A DNA stretch of 64,000 nucleotides from Desulfovibrio sp. (GCF_009712225.1 NZ_WASP01000008.1:62001-126000), one strand, 5' to 3'. Positions 17,094 to 26,187 are shown, numbered from the stretch's first letter. Made by a program: numbers and translations. Notes: generated by a model not told the origin, from the sequence alone.

Positions 17094-18497
17094 TCAGGCG
17101 GGCACGGCCCCGCCCATGTCTTTCAGCAGGTCAAGTATCTCTGCGGTTTTTTCGTCCACAAGGGCCTTGTTTCCTCTGCTTTCCACATTGAGCCGCAACA
17201 GGGGTTCGGTATTGGACATGCGCAGGTTGAAACGCCACTGGTCAAATTCCAGGTTCACCCCGTCCATGCTGTCCTCGTACCTGGCCTTGGGGGCGTACCT
17301 GTCGCGCACCAGTTTCATGAGGGCGGGGGCATCCTGCACACGAAGGTTGATTTCGCCGCTGCACGGATAAGCCGCCATGCGCTCGGCCACAAGCTCCGCC
17401 AACGACTTGCCGCTAGTATGCAGCAATGCGGCCACCAGCAGCCAGGGCAGCATGCCCGAATCGCAGTAGGCAAAATCGCGAAAATAATGATGAGCACTCA
17501 TTTCGCCGCCATACACAGCGTCTTCGGCGCGCATGCGTTCCTTCATAAAGGCGTGGCCGGTCTTGCCCATCACAGGCTGCCCACCGGAGGCCAGCACGAC
17601 ATGGCGGGTGTTCCAGTACACCCGGGTGTCATACACAACCTTGCCGCCGGGCATGCGGCGCAACAATTCCTGCGCCAGCAGGCCGATGCAGTAATAGCCT
17701 TCGATAAAATTGCCTTCTGCATCATAAAAAAAGCAGCGGTCAAAATCGCCGTCCCACGCAACGCCCAGATCCGCGCCCGACTCACGCACCGCAGCAGCCG
17801 TGGCCGCGCGACGCTCTGGCAACAGGGGGTTGGGCACGCCGTCGGGAAAGGTTCCATCGGGCTGCATCTGACGGCACACAAATTCAAAGGGCAGGCAGGG
17901 CATGAGATCTTTGAGCACAAGGCCAGCGCAGCCGTTACCGGCATCGGCAACAATTTTGAGAGGCTTGCGACCCGGCACGGCAGCAAGCCTTCCGGCACCG
18001 CTGTATTCCAGCAGCCACGCCACATAGCTGGCACGAAACGAGGCCTTGTGCATGGGCGGTGCAGACACGCAAGTTTCCAGGCCGCCCTGTGCCAGAATGC
18101 CTGCCACCCTGTCGCGCAGGGCAAACAGGCCCGAATCGCGGCTGACAGGTATGGCCCCTCGCCGCACCAGCTTAAAACCGTTTTCGTCTGCCGGATTGTG
18201 GCTGCCCGTAATCATTATGCCCGCGTCAAAGGGCTGGTTGGCGGCGGCATAATATATTTCTTCGGTACCGCACATGCCAATGCATGTAACCTGCGCACCG
18301 GCCTCGCTCAGACCCAGAGCAAGCGCATCGCGCAGTTCAGGCCCCGAAAGGCGGGCATCGTGCCCGATAACAACGCTCTTTGCACCGATAACTTCAACCA
18401 CCGCCCTGCCCAGGGCACGGGCCAGCTGGGGGTTGAGCGCGTCTGGCACATGGCCCCTGATATCGTAGGCTTTGAAGCACGCAAGTGAATTGCCCAT
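17094..18497 (-). CDS. manB: Phosphomannomutase / phosphoglucomutase
   Basis: The start at 18497 follows an AAGGGGA site; an ATG nine codons upstream lacks one. In the ~467-residue protein, 'FKAYDIRG' opens the family signature, TGSHNP at residues 97-102 holds the phosphoserine, and 'DGDFDRC' is the Mg-binding loop. This fits the AlgC/ManB branch that interconverts hexose-6- and hexose-1-phosphates. It is the first gene of the GDP-fucose operon and supplies mannose-1-phosphate to ManC. A promoter-like pair lies about 70-95 bp upstream. It could serve glucose-1-phosphate as well. Confidence 0.9.
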   Translation of the reverse strand: MGNSLACFKAYDIRGHVPDALNPQLARALGRAVVEVIGAKSVVIGHDARLSGPELRDALALGLSEAGAQVTCIGMCGTEEIYYAAANQPFDAGIMITGSHNPADENGFKLVRRGAIPVSRDSGLFALRDRVAGILAQGGLETCVSAPPMHKASFRASYVAWLLEYSGAGRLAAVPGRKPLKIVADAGNGCAGLVLKDLMPCLPFEFVCRQMQPDGTFPDGVPNPLLPERRAATAAAVRESGADLGVAWDGDFDRCFFYDAEGNFIEGYYCIGLLAQELLRRMPGGKVVYDTRVYWNTRHVVLASGGQPVMGKTGHAFMKERMRAEDAVYGGEMSAHHYFRDFAYCDSGMLPWLLVAALLHTSGKSLAELVAERMAAYPCSGEINLRVQDAPALMKLVRDRYAPKARYEDSMDGVNLEFDQWRFNLRMSNTEPLLRLNVESRGNKALVDEKTAEILDLLKDMGGAVPA

Positions 18498-18563
18498 GAC
18501 GCTCCCCTTCATCATATGATGCACGGCCCGTGTCTGTTACGGGCAGCATAGAACAATGCTTAC

Positions 18564-18593
18564 ATTTTACCCAACTTACACACCGATTGCCAA
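18564..18593 (-). promoter_or_regulatory. Probable sigma-70-type promoter of the manB-manC-gmd-fcl operon
   Basis: On the minus strand TTGGCA (18588-18593) and TAAAAT (18564-18569) are separated by 18 bp. The -10 is about 65 bp upstream of the manB start. Both hexamers are near consensus in otherwise GC-rich DNA. Confidence 0.5.
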
Positions 18594-18727
18594 TCATTTT
18601 GGCGCTCACACGCTGGATTCTCTCCCTGTGAGCTGACGGCCAATGTGTGTGGCACCGCATGGTGCAGACCTCATACTCGGGTTTCACAATAAAAGGCAGC
18701 AGTCGAAACTCTGCCGGCGCCGCCAAT

Positions 18728-18755
18728 ATGTGCACAAAAAAATGTGCACAAAAAA
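18728..18755. repeat. 14-bp perfect tandem duplication
   Basis: ATGTGCACAAAAAA occurs twice head to tail (18728-18741 and 18742-18755). The second copy supplies the T-tract of the tRNA terminator on the minus strand. It looks like slippage or duplication of the terminator tail. Confidence 0.8.
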
Positions 18756-18786
18756 TAAGGGGTTACGGTATTATCCGTAACCCCTT
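18751..18786 (-). terminator. Rho-independent terminator of tRNA-Ala
   Basis: A perfect 12-bp stem (18757-18768 with 18775-18786) has a 6-base loop, followed on the minus strand by a T-run. It starts 7 bp after the tRNA 3' end. Confidence 0.92.
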
Positions 18787-18793
18787 GATATTG

Positions 18794-18869
18794 TGGTGGA
18801 GAAGAAGGGATTTGAACCCTCGACCCCCGCCTTGCGAAGGCGATGCTCTCCCAGCTGAGCTACTTCCCC
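18794..18869 (-). tRNA. tRNA-Ala (anticodon CGC)
   Basis: The minus strand folds as a full cloverleaf of 76 nt including an encoded CCA. The acceptor arm is GGGGAAG paired with CTTCTCC and carries the G3-U70 wobble that is the alanine identity element. The D-arm is AGCTCAGCTGGGAGAGC, the anticodon stem TCGCC/GGCGG with loop TTCGCAA gives anticodon CGC, and the T-arm contains GGTTCAAATCC. It reads GCG codons, which are frequent in this genome. Confidence 0.97.
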
Positions 18870-19016
18870 ACAATGGAAAGCTAAACGCAGGAATTGACCA
18901 ATAGGCAAAACTGTCCGGCTTGTCAAGCAGTTCTGTTTGCCAGAGGCGCAGAGCAAGCGCGTGTTGCTGGCATCTGCATTACTTCCGTTCGCGCCCATAA
19001 ACTGCTGACCGCAACC

Positions 19017-20636
19017 TCAGGCCAGCGTTTCAATGATGCGCAAGATGCGGTGTTCATAGCCATGAACTGCGCGCAAATGTTCGCGCCAGGCGCGGCGCAG
19101 ATCAAGCGCCCCTGCGGGGTGAGCCTGCAGCCAGGCGCACCTGTTCATAAAATCATCCGGCCCGTGCAGGCGCATGGGGTCTACCAGCTCATCCGGAAAT
19201 ATCTCGAGCCCACGCGTGGCATCACTGAGCAGCAAGCCACCACTGGCCCATACGTCAAAGTGGCGCTGGCTCAAGCTGTGAGGCATGAGCAGGCTGGTCA
19301 CGTTCAGTACGGCCAGTGTCTGAGCATAACAGTCTGGTAGCGTTGTATAATAATCTATCGGCGGGAGGATGTCGGCACCGGGCAGCAGGGCCTTCCAGCC
19401 CTCGTCACCGATCACGCGTGGCCCGCCAGACCCGCCCGCCCCTGCCGCCAAAAGCCAGCGGGTTCGGTTGGCCTGCGCGCAGCGCTCGGCCCCAAGGCCG
19501 GGACGCCGCACATCGTAGCCCGGCCACAGGCTGCCGCCCAGTCGACTGTGCCACCAGAAGAAATGCGGCGCGTCCTGCGGCCCGGTGCTGCGCGCAAGCA
19601 GGCTCGCGGCTTCGGCCTCCAGCGCCTGCGGCACAGTGGCCGCAGCAAAAAAATGCTCCTTTTCGGGAAAGGCCGACCGCCCCACAAACAGCGGAGGCTG
19701 CAACCTCGCGGGCAGGTCTGCAAGCTCGCGCCACATGTGCGGGGCCACGGCCAGCGGCAGATGGTAAACCCGCTCCGCGCCCTGCTCTTTCAGCCCATCC
19801 ACAAAACCGGCATCTGTCACATAAATATGGGCATCCTGCCACCAGGGCAGCTTCACCCCCGAAAGTACATGCCAGGGATTATCCACAAACCACAGGGCCA
19901 CAGGAATGCCCATGGCCCGGCATAGGTGAAAAATGCGCCCTTCGGCATCCATCCCCCGCAGGTTCACCGAAAGCAGCAATTCGGGATTGCTGCCCTGCAA
20001 AAAATCACGCCAGTTTGCAGTAAAGGCATCCCCGGCGATACTGCCTCCCCCAGTTCGGGTTTGCGGCTGGGGCAGATTTTCCAAAACCGGCCCAAGGCCG
20101 CACAGGGCAAGGGCATAGCGCAATTCCTGATGCAGCAGCTGCCCGTCATTGCCCGGCAGCAGCACAGCCCTGCCCACGGCATTCCGAGCGGGCAGAGGTG
20201 CAGCTGCGCTTTGCGCGGCATCAATCCTGCCCAGCACCGGCCCCCAGAAATGGGGATCAATCCGCAGCCCAGGCGTGTAGACATGGCAGCGGCAAGAGGC
20301 GGCCAGTTCCACAGCCTCATGTACGCTGACAGCACGCCAGCTTGCAGGCAGGCATGCGCCCGGTTCAATCCCCGCCTGCGGCATGGCCTGCTTATCAGCT
20401 GGTTCCCGTGCCTGCTGGATTGCACTGGCAATACGTGGAGATTCCAGCCAGTAAACTTCACCGGCACCCGCCAGAAATGGCAGATTCCAGGGTTGCCCCG
20501 GCCCCAGCCCCAGAAGCAGAACAGCGTCGCCATTGCCCCGGCAGCTCCAGGCTTCCGGGCCATCGGGCAGGCTCATGCTACGCCCAGAAAAATCGGGCAG
20601 GCTCACCCTTTTGGGACGTGTATTTTGCTCGGCCAT
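19017..20636 (-). CDS. CgeB/DUF3880-type glycosyltransferase-like protein
   Basis: The start is taken at the ATG at 20636; longer forms would run into the terminator at 20703-20733. The ~539-residue protein has an N-terminal domain, a central 'LFVDNPWHVLSG' block near which 'LWFVDNP' is typical of the DUF3880/CgeB group, and a C-terminal GT-B-like domain with 'LPDCYAQTLAVLNVT' and 'RHFDVWASGGLLLSD' (the acceptor-side loop seen in the Glyco_trans_1_2 family). The donor and target are unknown; relatives are found with spore-coat, capsule and flagellin glycosylation genes. It is a single gene between tRNA-Ala and sodC, outside the main glycan locus. Confidence 0.6.
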   Translation of the reverse strand: MAEQNTRPKRVSLPDFSGRSMSLPDGPEAWSCRGNGDAVLLLGLGPGQPWNLPFLAGAGEVYWLESPRIASAIQQAREPADKQAMPQAGIEPGACLPASWRAVSVHEAVELAASCRCHVYTPGLRIDPHFWGPVLGRIDAAQSAAAPLPARNAVGRAVLLPGNDGQLLHQELRYALALCGLGPVLENLPQPQTRTGGGSIAGDAFTANWRDFLQGSNPELLLSVNLRGMDAEGRIFHLCRAMGIPVALWFVDNPWHVLSGVKLPWWQDAHIYVTDAGFVDGLKEQGAERVYHLPLAVAPHMWRELADLPARLQPPLFVGRSAFPEKEHFFAAATVPQALEAEAASLLARSTGPQDAPHFFWWHSRLGGSLWPGYDVRRPGLGAERCAQANRTRWLLAAGAGGSGGPRVIGDEGWKALLPGADILPPIDYYTTLPDCYAQTLAVLNVTSLLMPHSLSQRHFDVWASGGLLLSDATRGLEIFPDELVDPMRLHGPDDFMNRCAWLQAHPAGALDLRRAWREHLRAVHGYEHRILRIIETLA

Positions 20637-20702
20637 GACTCCCCCGGAACTTTCACCAGCTTCAAGTACAAACGTGCGATGACACCTGCCGCAGATTCTC
20701 AT

Positions 20703-20733
20703 AAAAAAACCCCGCCGCGGCAAGCTGACGGGG
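20703..20733 (-). terminator. Terminator downstream of sodC
   Basis: On the minus strand CCCCG pairs with CGGGG around an interrupted stem (20710-20733) and is followed by seven Ts. It lies 150 bp after the sodC stop and just before the next minus-strand gene. Confidence 0.65.
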
Positions 20734-20883
20734 CATATGGTCAATGTTGGTTGAGGCTTATTGTGGCCTGCTCCTGCCAGAATCGCAACTCCAGGCCCTG
20801 CAACAATATTATTGGGTGCCGACAGTCGCGCCAGCGATTTTCAACCCGCCTCTCAGCGCGCCGTCAAGATCCCCTGCTTCAAA

Positions 20884-21420
20884 CTACTTGATGACGCCGC
20901 AAGCTATGCGGGCACCGCCGCCGCCAAGAGGCGCAGGCTGATCGGAGTAGTTGTCGCCACCGGCATGGATCATGAGTGAACGGCCCTTGATATCCTTGGT
21001 GGTCAGATCAGCCACATGCAGCTTGGCCTTTACAGTCTGCTGGGCATCGGCAGTGATAAGGGGCAGGTCACCCTTGTGTCCGTGCTTGCCGGGGCCTTCG
21101 TGCTTGCCTGCGTGGGTGGGGTCATAATGCCCGCCAGCCCCGAGACCGGCCACATTGACGCCGTCCTTCTGGGCAGGGGCGCAAGAGGGGTTTTCATGAA
21201 CATGCATGCCGTGGTCGCCCGGAGCTATGCCCATAACGTCCACAGTAATATCCATACCGCCCTTGCCATCATCATCAAAAACAACAAAGCCGATGGCTTC
21301 GCCAACGCCTTCGCCACTGATCTTGTTTACCGGAACCTTAACACTTTCTGCCAATACCGTCTGCGCGCCCAGTCCAAGCATGCAGCCCGCAATGCAAGCG
21401 GCCAAGAGAATCCGTTTCAT
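20884..21420 (-). CDS. sodC: Periplasmic Cu,Zn superoxide dismutase
   Basis: The 178-residue protein has a signal peptide of about 24 residues ending in 'VLA'. The mature part has the bacterial SodC metal site: 'HGMHVHEN' (copper ligands), 'GGHYDP' and 'HAGKHEGPGKHGHKGD' (zinc loop), 'MIHAGGDNYSD', and the C-terminal 'GGGGARIACGVI' with the active-site Arg and disulfide Cys. It dismutates superoxide in the periplasm, which fits an anaerobe coping with oxygen exposure. The ATG follows AAGGAG. It is a single-gene unit with its own terminator. Confidence 0.95.
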   Translation of the reverse strand: MKRILLAACIAGCMLGLGAQTVLAESVKVPVNKISGEGVGEAIGFVVFDDDGKGGMDITVDVMGIAPGDHGMHVHENPSCAPAQKDGVNVAGLGAGGHYDPTHAGKHEGPGKHGHKGDLPLITADAQQTVKAKLHVADLTTKDIKGRSLMIHAGGDNYSDQPAPLGGGGARIACGVIK

Positions 21421-21600
21421 AACGACTCCTTACAGGTGACAGTGTGCATAACAGTTACTCTAAAAACTTATTGAAAAAGTATCCTGATAGCCCCCGCCGG
21501 TCAACAGGTTTGCGCAAACTTTGCAGCAAGGTTTGAGGGGCGCAACTGCCTACTTGGCGAACGCAAGAAAAAAGGATACGGTTACCTGTTGGAACTCACC

Positions 21601-22281
21601 ATGAAAGAATACCGCGATCATTATTTCCTCAAAGCCAAGCGCGAGAACTACCCCGCGCGCTCGGTCTACAAGCTCAAGGAGCTGGACTCCAAGTTCCGCC
21701 TGCTGCGCCCTGGCCAGCGTGTGCTCGACCTTGGCGCGGCCCCTGGCTCGTGGTCTCTCGGCGCAGCAGAAAAGGTGGGATCGCGCGGGCTGGTGCTGGC
21801 CTGCGACATCCAGAGCACCGAGACGGTTTTTCCGCCGCAGGTGACCTTTATGCAGGAAGACGTGTTTAACCGCTCGGCAGAATTCGAGGCCAAGCTCATA
21901 GAGCTGGGCCCCTTTGACCTTGTCATCAGCGACATGGCACCGCGCACCACAGGCACGCGCTTTACCGATCAGGCCCGTTCGCTCGACCTTACGGTCGAAG
22001 CGCTGGCCGTTGCCTGCCTGCACCTCAAAAAGGGCGGCAGTTTTGTGGTCAAGATTTTTATGGGGCCGGATATTCAGGAGCTGCTTGCGCCCATGCGCAA
22101 GGCTTTTGATACGGTCAAATCATTCAAGCCCAAAAGCTCGCGGGCCGAAAGCAAGGAAACATTTTTTGTGGGCCTTGGTTTTCGCGGTCAGGCGGGCGTT
22201 GCCCAACCGGCAGACATGCCGGGCGGAGCCGCTGGCGAACCTTCGCAGGAAGTAGCCGACGACGCGCCGCCGGGCATATAA
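21601..22281 (+). CDS. rlmE: 23S rRNA 2'-O-ribose U2552 methyltransferase
   Basis: The start at 21601 gives the usual '[20 protein letters not shown]' beginning; a TTG four codons earlier is possible. The ~226-residue protein is RlmE/FtsJ/RrmJ: 'SVYKLKELD' supplies the first catalytic Lys, '[12 protein letters not shown]' is the SAM loop, 'ISDMAP' the catalytic Asp, and 'VVKIFMG' and '[15 protein letters not shown]' the remaining Lys and Glu of the K-D-K-E tetrad. It methylates 23S rRNA in the large ribosomal subunit. The C-terminal ~30 residues are a low-complexity tail not needed for catalysis. yebC follows 32 bp later in the same direction. Confidence 0.93.
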   Translation: MKEYRDHYFLKAKRENYPARSVYKLKELDSKFRLLRPGQRVLDLGAAPGSWSLGAAEKVGSRGLVLACDIQSTETVFPPQVTFMQEDVFNRSAEFEAKLIELGPFDLVISDMAPRTTGTRFTDQARSLDLTVEALAVACLHLKKGGSFVVKIFMGPDIQELLAPMRKAFDTVKSFKPKSSRAESKETFFVGLGFRGQAGVAQPADMPGGAAGEPSQEVADDAPPGI

Positions 22282-22313
22282 ACTTATACTCTACACTAGG
22301 TTTCGGAGGTTTT

Positions 22314-23051
22314 ATGTCAGGTCACAGTAAATGGGCCAATATCCAGCACCGTAAGGGTCGCCAGGACGCCAAGCGCGGCAAGATTTTCACCAAAGCCGCC
22401 AAGGAAATCATCATCGCAGCCAAGGGCGGCGGTGATCCTGTGGGCAACTCGCGCCTGCGTGCGGCCATTGCCGCCGCCAAGGCTGTCAACCTGCCCAAGG
22501 ACAAGATTGATGCGGCTATCCGCAAGGGTACGGGCGAAGACGCTGGTGGCGACCTGACCGAAACCTTCTACGAAGGCTACGGCCCCGGTGGCATTGCCAT
22601 TATGGTAGAAGTGGCAACTGACAACAAAAACCGCACTGTTGCAGAAGTACGCCACTTGTTCACCAAGCACGGCGGCGCCATGGGCGAAAACGGCAGCGTG
22701 GGCTGGATGTTTGACCGCAAGGGCGTCATCACCGTGGACAAGGCCGCCTACCCCGAAGACAAGATCATGGAAGCCGCGCTTGAAGCCGGTGCAGACGATG
22801 TTATCGACGATGAGGATGTGTGGACCATCCACACCGCCATGACCGATTTCACCTCTGTGCGCGACGCGCTCGAAGCTGCGGGCATTGCCATGCAGAACGC
22901 CGAGCTGGCAATGATTCCGCAGAATCTGGTGGCGGTTAACGCCGACATGGGCATGAAGGTGCTGCGCCTCATGGACGCTCTGGACGACAACGACGACGTA
23001 CAGAACGTTTACGCCAACGCCGACTTCCCCGACGACATGCCCACCGACTAA
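22314..23051 (+). CDS. yebC: YebC/PmpR-family DNA-binding or translation-related regulator
   Basis: This 245-residue protein begins '[20 protein letters not shown]', the invariant YebC opening, and has '[14 protein letters not shown]' and '[15 protein letters not shown]' in the central domains. The family is widespread; some members are transcription regulators and others help ribosomes through proline-rich stretches. Length and sequence are typical. A GGAGG site lies 4 bp before the ATG. It is often next to ruvC, but here it lies between rlmE and the mla genes. Confidence 0.93.
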   Translation: MSGHSKWANIQHRKGRQDAKRGKIFTKAAKEIIIAAKGGGDPVGNSRLRAAIAAAKAVNLPKDKIDAAIRKGTGEDAGGDLTETFYEGYGPGGIAIMVEVATDNKNRTVAEVRHLFTKHGGAMGENGSVGWMFDRKGVITVDKAAYPEDKIMEAALEAGADDVIDDEDVWTIHTAMTDFTSVRDALEAAGIAMQNAELAMIPQNLVAVNADMGMKVLRLMDALDDNDDVQNVYANADFPDDMPTD

Positions 23052-23308
23052 AAGTACGTGGCAGGCCTGCCCTGCCACTGGTTTGCGGATGTTGCCGCAT
23101 TGCAGCCCAGAGTGCTGCGCGGCCACATCACATTCTCCGAAATACATCCGTGCGGCGGGTCAACAGCCCGTCGCACGGCACCTCAGCCGCGCTTGTTCCT
23201 CCCGCCTCACTGCGTTATGCTGCACCACGCCACAAAGCCGCAGCGCGTAAACAGAGCGCGGGCACCCCACCCAACAGACAAATCACCCCAGAGGCACAGG
23301 CGGTATTC

Positions 23309-24124
23309 ATGCAGGCATGGGACATTGAATTTAGGGCTCTCAGCGTTGGCTACGGCGAACATGTAGTTCTGCGCGATGTCAATGCGGTGCTGCCGGGCGG
23401 CAAGGTTTCCGTGATTCTTGGCGGCTCAGGCTGCGGCAAGTCTACCCTGCTGCGCCACATCATCGGGCTTTCCCGCCCGCAGGCCGGTCAGGTGCTCATA
23501 GGCAACAACGACCTTTTTGGCCTGCCTCAAAAAGAATTTCGCCGCATGCGCCGCCACATGGGCGTGCTGTTTCAGGACGGCGCCCTGCTTGGCGCGCTCT
23601 CACTGGTGCAAAACATCACCCTGCCCCTTACCGAGCATCTTAATCTTTCTAAAGAGCTGGTGCGCGAGGCTGGCCTGAGAGTGCTGCGCATGGTGGGTCT
23701 TGAAAATTTTGCCGATTTTTATCCCAACCAGCTTTCCGGCGGTATGCGCAAGCGTGCCGGCCTTGCGCGGGCCATTGTGGCGGAGCCGCGCATTCTGCTG
23801 TGCGACGAGCCCACATCGGGCCTCGACCCTATCACCGCCGCCCGCATGGACGAGTTGCTGCTTGCCATGCGCAAGCAGTACAGTGACATGTCGGTGGTGG
23901 TGGTGAGCCACGACCTTGCAAGCCTGCGCGCCATTGCCGACCACGTGCTCGTGCTTGGCGAGGGCCGCGCGATTTTTTCAGGCTCGCTGGACGACCTTGA
24001 AAAAAGCGACAACCCCTACCTGCGGCAGTTTTTGCGGCGCGAACCGGGCGACACCGATGCCGCCATGCAGGAAGCGCCCAACCCCGAGGTACGGCAGGCG
24101 CTTGACCACTGGCTGGCATCATAA
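23309..24124 (+). CDS. mlaF: Phospholipid-transport ABC ATPase MlaF
   Basis: The start at 23309 has AGGCGG upstream; an open frame extends to 23150 but is not protein-like. The ~271-residue ATPase has Walker A 'GGSGCGKSTLL', Q-loop 'LFQDGALLGALS', the MlaF-type signature 'LSGGMRKRAGLARAI', Walker B 'ILLCDEPTSGLDP' and the H-loop 'VVSHD'. It drives lipid movement between inner and outer membrane together with MlaE, MlaD, MlaC and MlaA. mlaD, mlaC and mlaA follow, but the permease gene mlaE that normally accompanies it is not in the window; the 257 bp upstream hold no gene. Confidence 0.9.
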   Translation: MQAWDIEFRALSVGYGEHVVLRDVNAVLPGGKVSVILGGSGCGKSTLLRHIIGLSRPQAGQVLIGNNDLFGLPQKEFRRMRRHMGVLFQDGALLGALSLVQNITLPLTEHLNLSKELVREAGLRVLRMVGLENFADFYPNQLSGGMRKRAGLARAIVAEPRILLCDEPTSGLDPITAARMDELLLAMRKQYSDMSVVVVSHDLASLRAIADHVLVLGEGRAIFSGSLDDLEKSDNPYLRQFLRREPGDTDAAMQEAPNPEVRQALDHWLAS

Positions 24125-24252
24125 GTTTGCCAGTGGCTTCCCCTGGCACGGGCAAATACCTACCGTATCAGAGGGCTTGAAACTTTATCAGGGCACACAT
24201 ATACTGCCATTGAATCTTATTGCCGAATTATTTGTGGAGATGCCGAAACCTT

Positions 24253-24705
24253 ATGAACACTGTTCGTGAAACCGCCGTGGGCCTGTTTGTTTTGATCGGC
24301 CTTTTGTGTGTTGCCTATCTGACCATCAAGCTTGGCAAGATGGAGGTTTTCGGACAACAGGGCTTTGAACTGTCCGCCAGTTTCGATTCCGTTTCCGGCC
24401 TGAGGGTCGGGGCGGATGTTGAAATGTCTGGCGTGCCGGTGGGGCGTGTCATCAGCATAGGGCTTGACCCAGACCCCGTGCGCAATCAGGCTGTTGTACG
24501 CCTGCGCCTCGACAAGGACCTGAAACTTTCAGACGACAGCATAGCATCTATCCGCACCAGTGGCCTCATAGGCGACAAGTTTGTCAGCCTTTCGCGGGGT
24601 GGCTCCGAGCACATACTCGCCGCTGGCGACACCATTACTGAAACAGAATCAGCCGTTGATCTCGGCACCCTGATCGGCAAATACGCCTTCGGAGGAGTCA
24701 AATAG
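24253..24705 (+). CDS. mlaD: Outer-membrane lipid asymmetry protein MlaD (MCE domain)
   Basis: The ATG at 24253 gives 'MNTVRETAVGLFVLIGL', a short N-terminal anchor helix. The rest (~150 residues in all) is one MCE domain with 'FDSVSGLRVGADVEMSGVPV' and 'RTSGLIGDKFVSLSRGG'. In the periplasm MlaD forms a hexameric ring on the MlaFE transporter and passes phospholipids to or from MlaC. Length is that of a minimal MlaD without a long C-terminal tail. It lies 128 bp after mlaF; mlaC starts 2 bp after its stop. Confidence 0.9.
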   Translation: MNTVRETAVGLFVLIGLLCVAYLTIKLGKMEVFGQQGFELSASFDSVSGLRVGADVEMSGVPVGRVISIGLDPDPVRNQAVVRLRLDKDLKLSDDSIASIRTSGLIGDKFVSLSRGGSEHILAAGDTITETESAVDLGTLIGKYAFGGVK

Positions 24706-24707
24706 CC

Positions 24708-25352
24708 ATGTCTACCCATGCGATCATGCGCCATATAGTTTTCGGTTTCCTTTTTGTGCTCATGGCAGTTGCCGTGCAACCTTCACAGGCGCGCGCCAGC
24801 TCACCGGCACAGACTGCGCTGGAAACCTCCATCACGCGCATTCTCGGCTCCATCAAGAATCCGGACTACGTCAACCCGGCCACTCGCAAGCCCCTGCGCC
24901 AGCAGATTGAAGACGAAGTTCTGCATATTTTTGATTTTAAAGAATTTTCTTCGCGCACGGTTGGCCCCCGCTGGTCAACCTTTACCCCTGCCCAGCAACA
25001 GCAGTTCAGCGACGCTTTTGCAGAGCTGCTGCTCAACACCTACCTGAGCAAGATTGACGGCTACAACGGCGAGCAGGTCGTGTACACGGGCGAGGTCACC
25101 TCGCCCAAGGGCGACCGCACCGAGGTGCGCACGGTCATCACCATGAAGGACTCCAAAAAGGTTCCCGTGGCCTACCGCATGCTGCCCAAGGACGGAACGT
25201 GGTTTGTTTATGACGTGCTGATTGAAAATATCAGCCTGGTCAAAAACTACCGCACCCAGTTTCAGGATATTCTGAACAGCGGCAGCCCTGACCAGCTCAT
25301 CGCCAAGGTCAAGGCCAAGGCGCAGGAGGTTCGACAGGGTAATGGGCAGTAA
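24708..25352 (+). CDS. mlaC: Periplasmic phospholipid shuttle MlaC
   Basis: This 214-residue protein starts with a signal peptide of about 28 residues ('FGFLFVLMAVAVQPSQARA'). It then shows the MlaC/Ttg2D pattern: 'FDFKEFSSRTVGPRW', 'QQQFSDAFAELLLNTYLSKI' and 'YRMLPKDGTWFVYDVLIENI'. It carries a phospholipid across the periplasm between MlaD and the outer-membrane MlaA. It begins 2 bp after mlaD and overlaps mlaA by 11 bp, so translation of the three is coupled. Confidence 0.9.
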   Translation: MSTHAIMRHIVFGFLFVLMAVAVQPSQARASSPAQTALETSITRILGSIKNPDYVNPATRKPLRQQIEDEVLHIFDFKEFSSRTVGPRWSTFTPAQQQQFSDAFAELLLNTYLSKIDGYNGEQVVYTGEVTSPKGDRTEVRTVITMKDSKKVPVAYRMLPKDGTWFVYDVLIENISLVKNYRTQFQDILNSGSPDQLIAKVKAKAQEVRQGNGQ

Positions 25353-26187
25353 CACCTCATCACCAGTGCCGGGACATTTGTGTGTCTCCGGCATTTTGCT
25401 GGCAGCCTTGCTGTGCCTGTGGCATGCGCCCACCAGCGCGGCCACCAGCCAGTCGCCTGCGCCTTCCACGGTGTATGGCAAGGCTCCCCAGCTGCAGCCG
25501 GGGGCCATCACGGTTGCCCCATACGGAACCATGCGGTCTGACAACAGCTTGGACGACTACGACAATGAGCCTATCCAGAGCATTTCTGACCCCATCGAAC
25601 CCTGGAACCGGTTCTGGTTCCATTTCAACGACATATTCTTTCTGTATGTCGCCAGGCCGGCCTATACAGCGTGGGAAACGGTTACCCCGCACCAGCTGCG
25701 ATCAGGGCTGAAAAATTTCTTTTCCAACCTGCTTTTTCCTGTACGGTTTGTAAACAATATCTTGCAGTTCCGCTTTTTTGAAGCAGGCGTGGAGTTCGGG
25801 CGGTTTGTCATCAATACCACTTCCAGCGCAGGCTTTGCCGACGTGGCCAAGGGGCACAAAACCATTGTGCCGGTTGACCCCACGGGCGAGGACTTTGGCC
25901 AGACCCTTGGCCGCTGGGGGATTGGTCACGGTTTTTACATAGTATGGCCCATCATTGGCCCCAGCTCGGCGCGTGATACCGTTGGCCGTGCGGGCGACCT
26001 TTTTGCAGACCCCATGTTTTACCTGCAGCCCACCGAACTTGCCCTTGGCGTGGGCGGCAGCCTGCGGTTTAACGCCCTTGGCGACGTGCTGCCCCTCTAC
26101 GAAGACCTGAACACCGTGGCTGTAGACCCCTACATTGCCATGCGTGAGGCCTATGTTAACTTCCGCAAGGCGCAGGTTATGCATTAG
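25342..26187 (+). CDS. mlaA: Outer-membrane phospholipid-removal protein MlaA (VacJ)
   Basis: The 281-residue protein has an N-terminal hydrophobic stretch (about residues 14-32) that is probably a signal sequence; a clear lipobox Cys is not seen, so lipoprotein status is uncertain. The core carries 'DPIEPWNRFWFHFND', 'GRFVINTTSSAGFADVA', 'EDFGQTLGRWGIGHGFYIVW' and 'GPSSARDTVG', the conserved VacJ/MlaA blocks. MlaA removes misplaced phospholipids from the outer leaflet of the outer membrane and hands them to MlaC. A good terminator follows, so mlaA closes the operon. Confidence 0.9.
   Translation: MGSNTSSPVPGHLCVSGILLAALLCLWHAPTSAATSQSPAPSTVYGKAPQLQPGAITVAPYGTMRSDNSLDDYDNEPIQSISDPIEPWNRFWFHFNDIFFLYVARPAYTAWETVTPHQLRSGLKNFFSNLLFPVRFVNNILQFRFFEAGVEFGRFVINTTSSAGFADVAKGHKTIVPVDPTGEDFGQTLGRWGIGHGFYIVWPIIGPSSARDTVGRAGDLFADPMFYLQPTELALGVGGSLRFNALGDVLPLYEDLNTVAVDPYIAMREAYVNFRKAQVMH

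Noticed and set aside
13944-18488. Long plus-strand open frames (e.g. 13944-14957, 15820-16851, 17418-18488)
   Set aside because: They are antisense to gmd, manC and manB, whose motifs are unambiguous; long antisense frames are expected in GC-rich codon-biased DNA.
18647-18904. Plus-strand 85-residue open frame across the tRNA region
   Set aside because: It runs antisense over tRNA-Ala and its terminator; peptides like 'RRRDLNPRPPPCEG' are a well-known spurious translation of tRNA genes.
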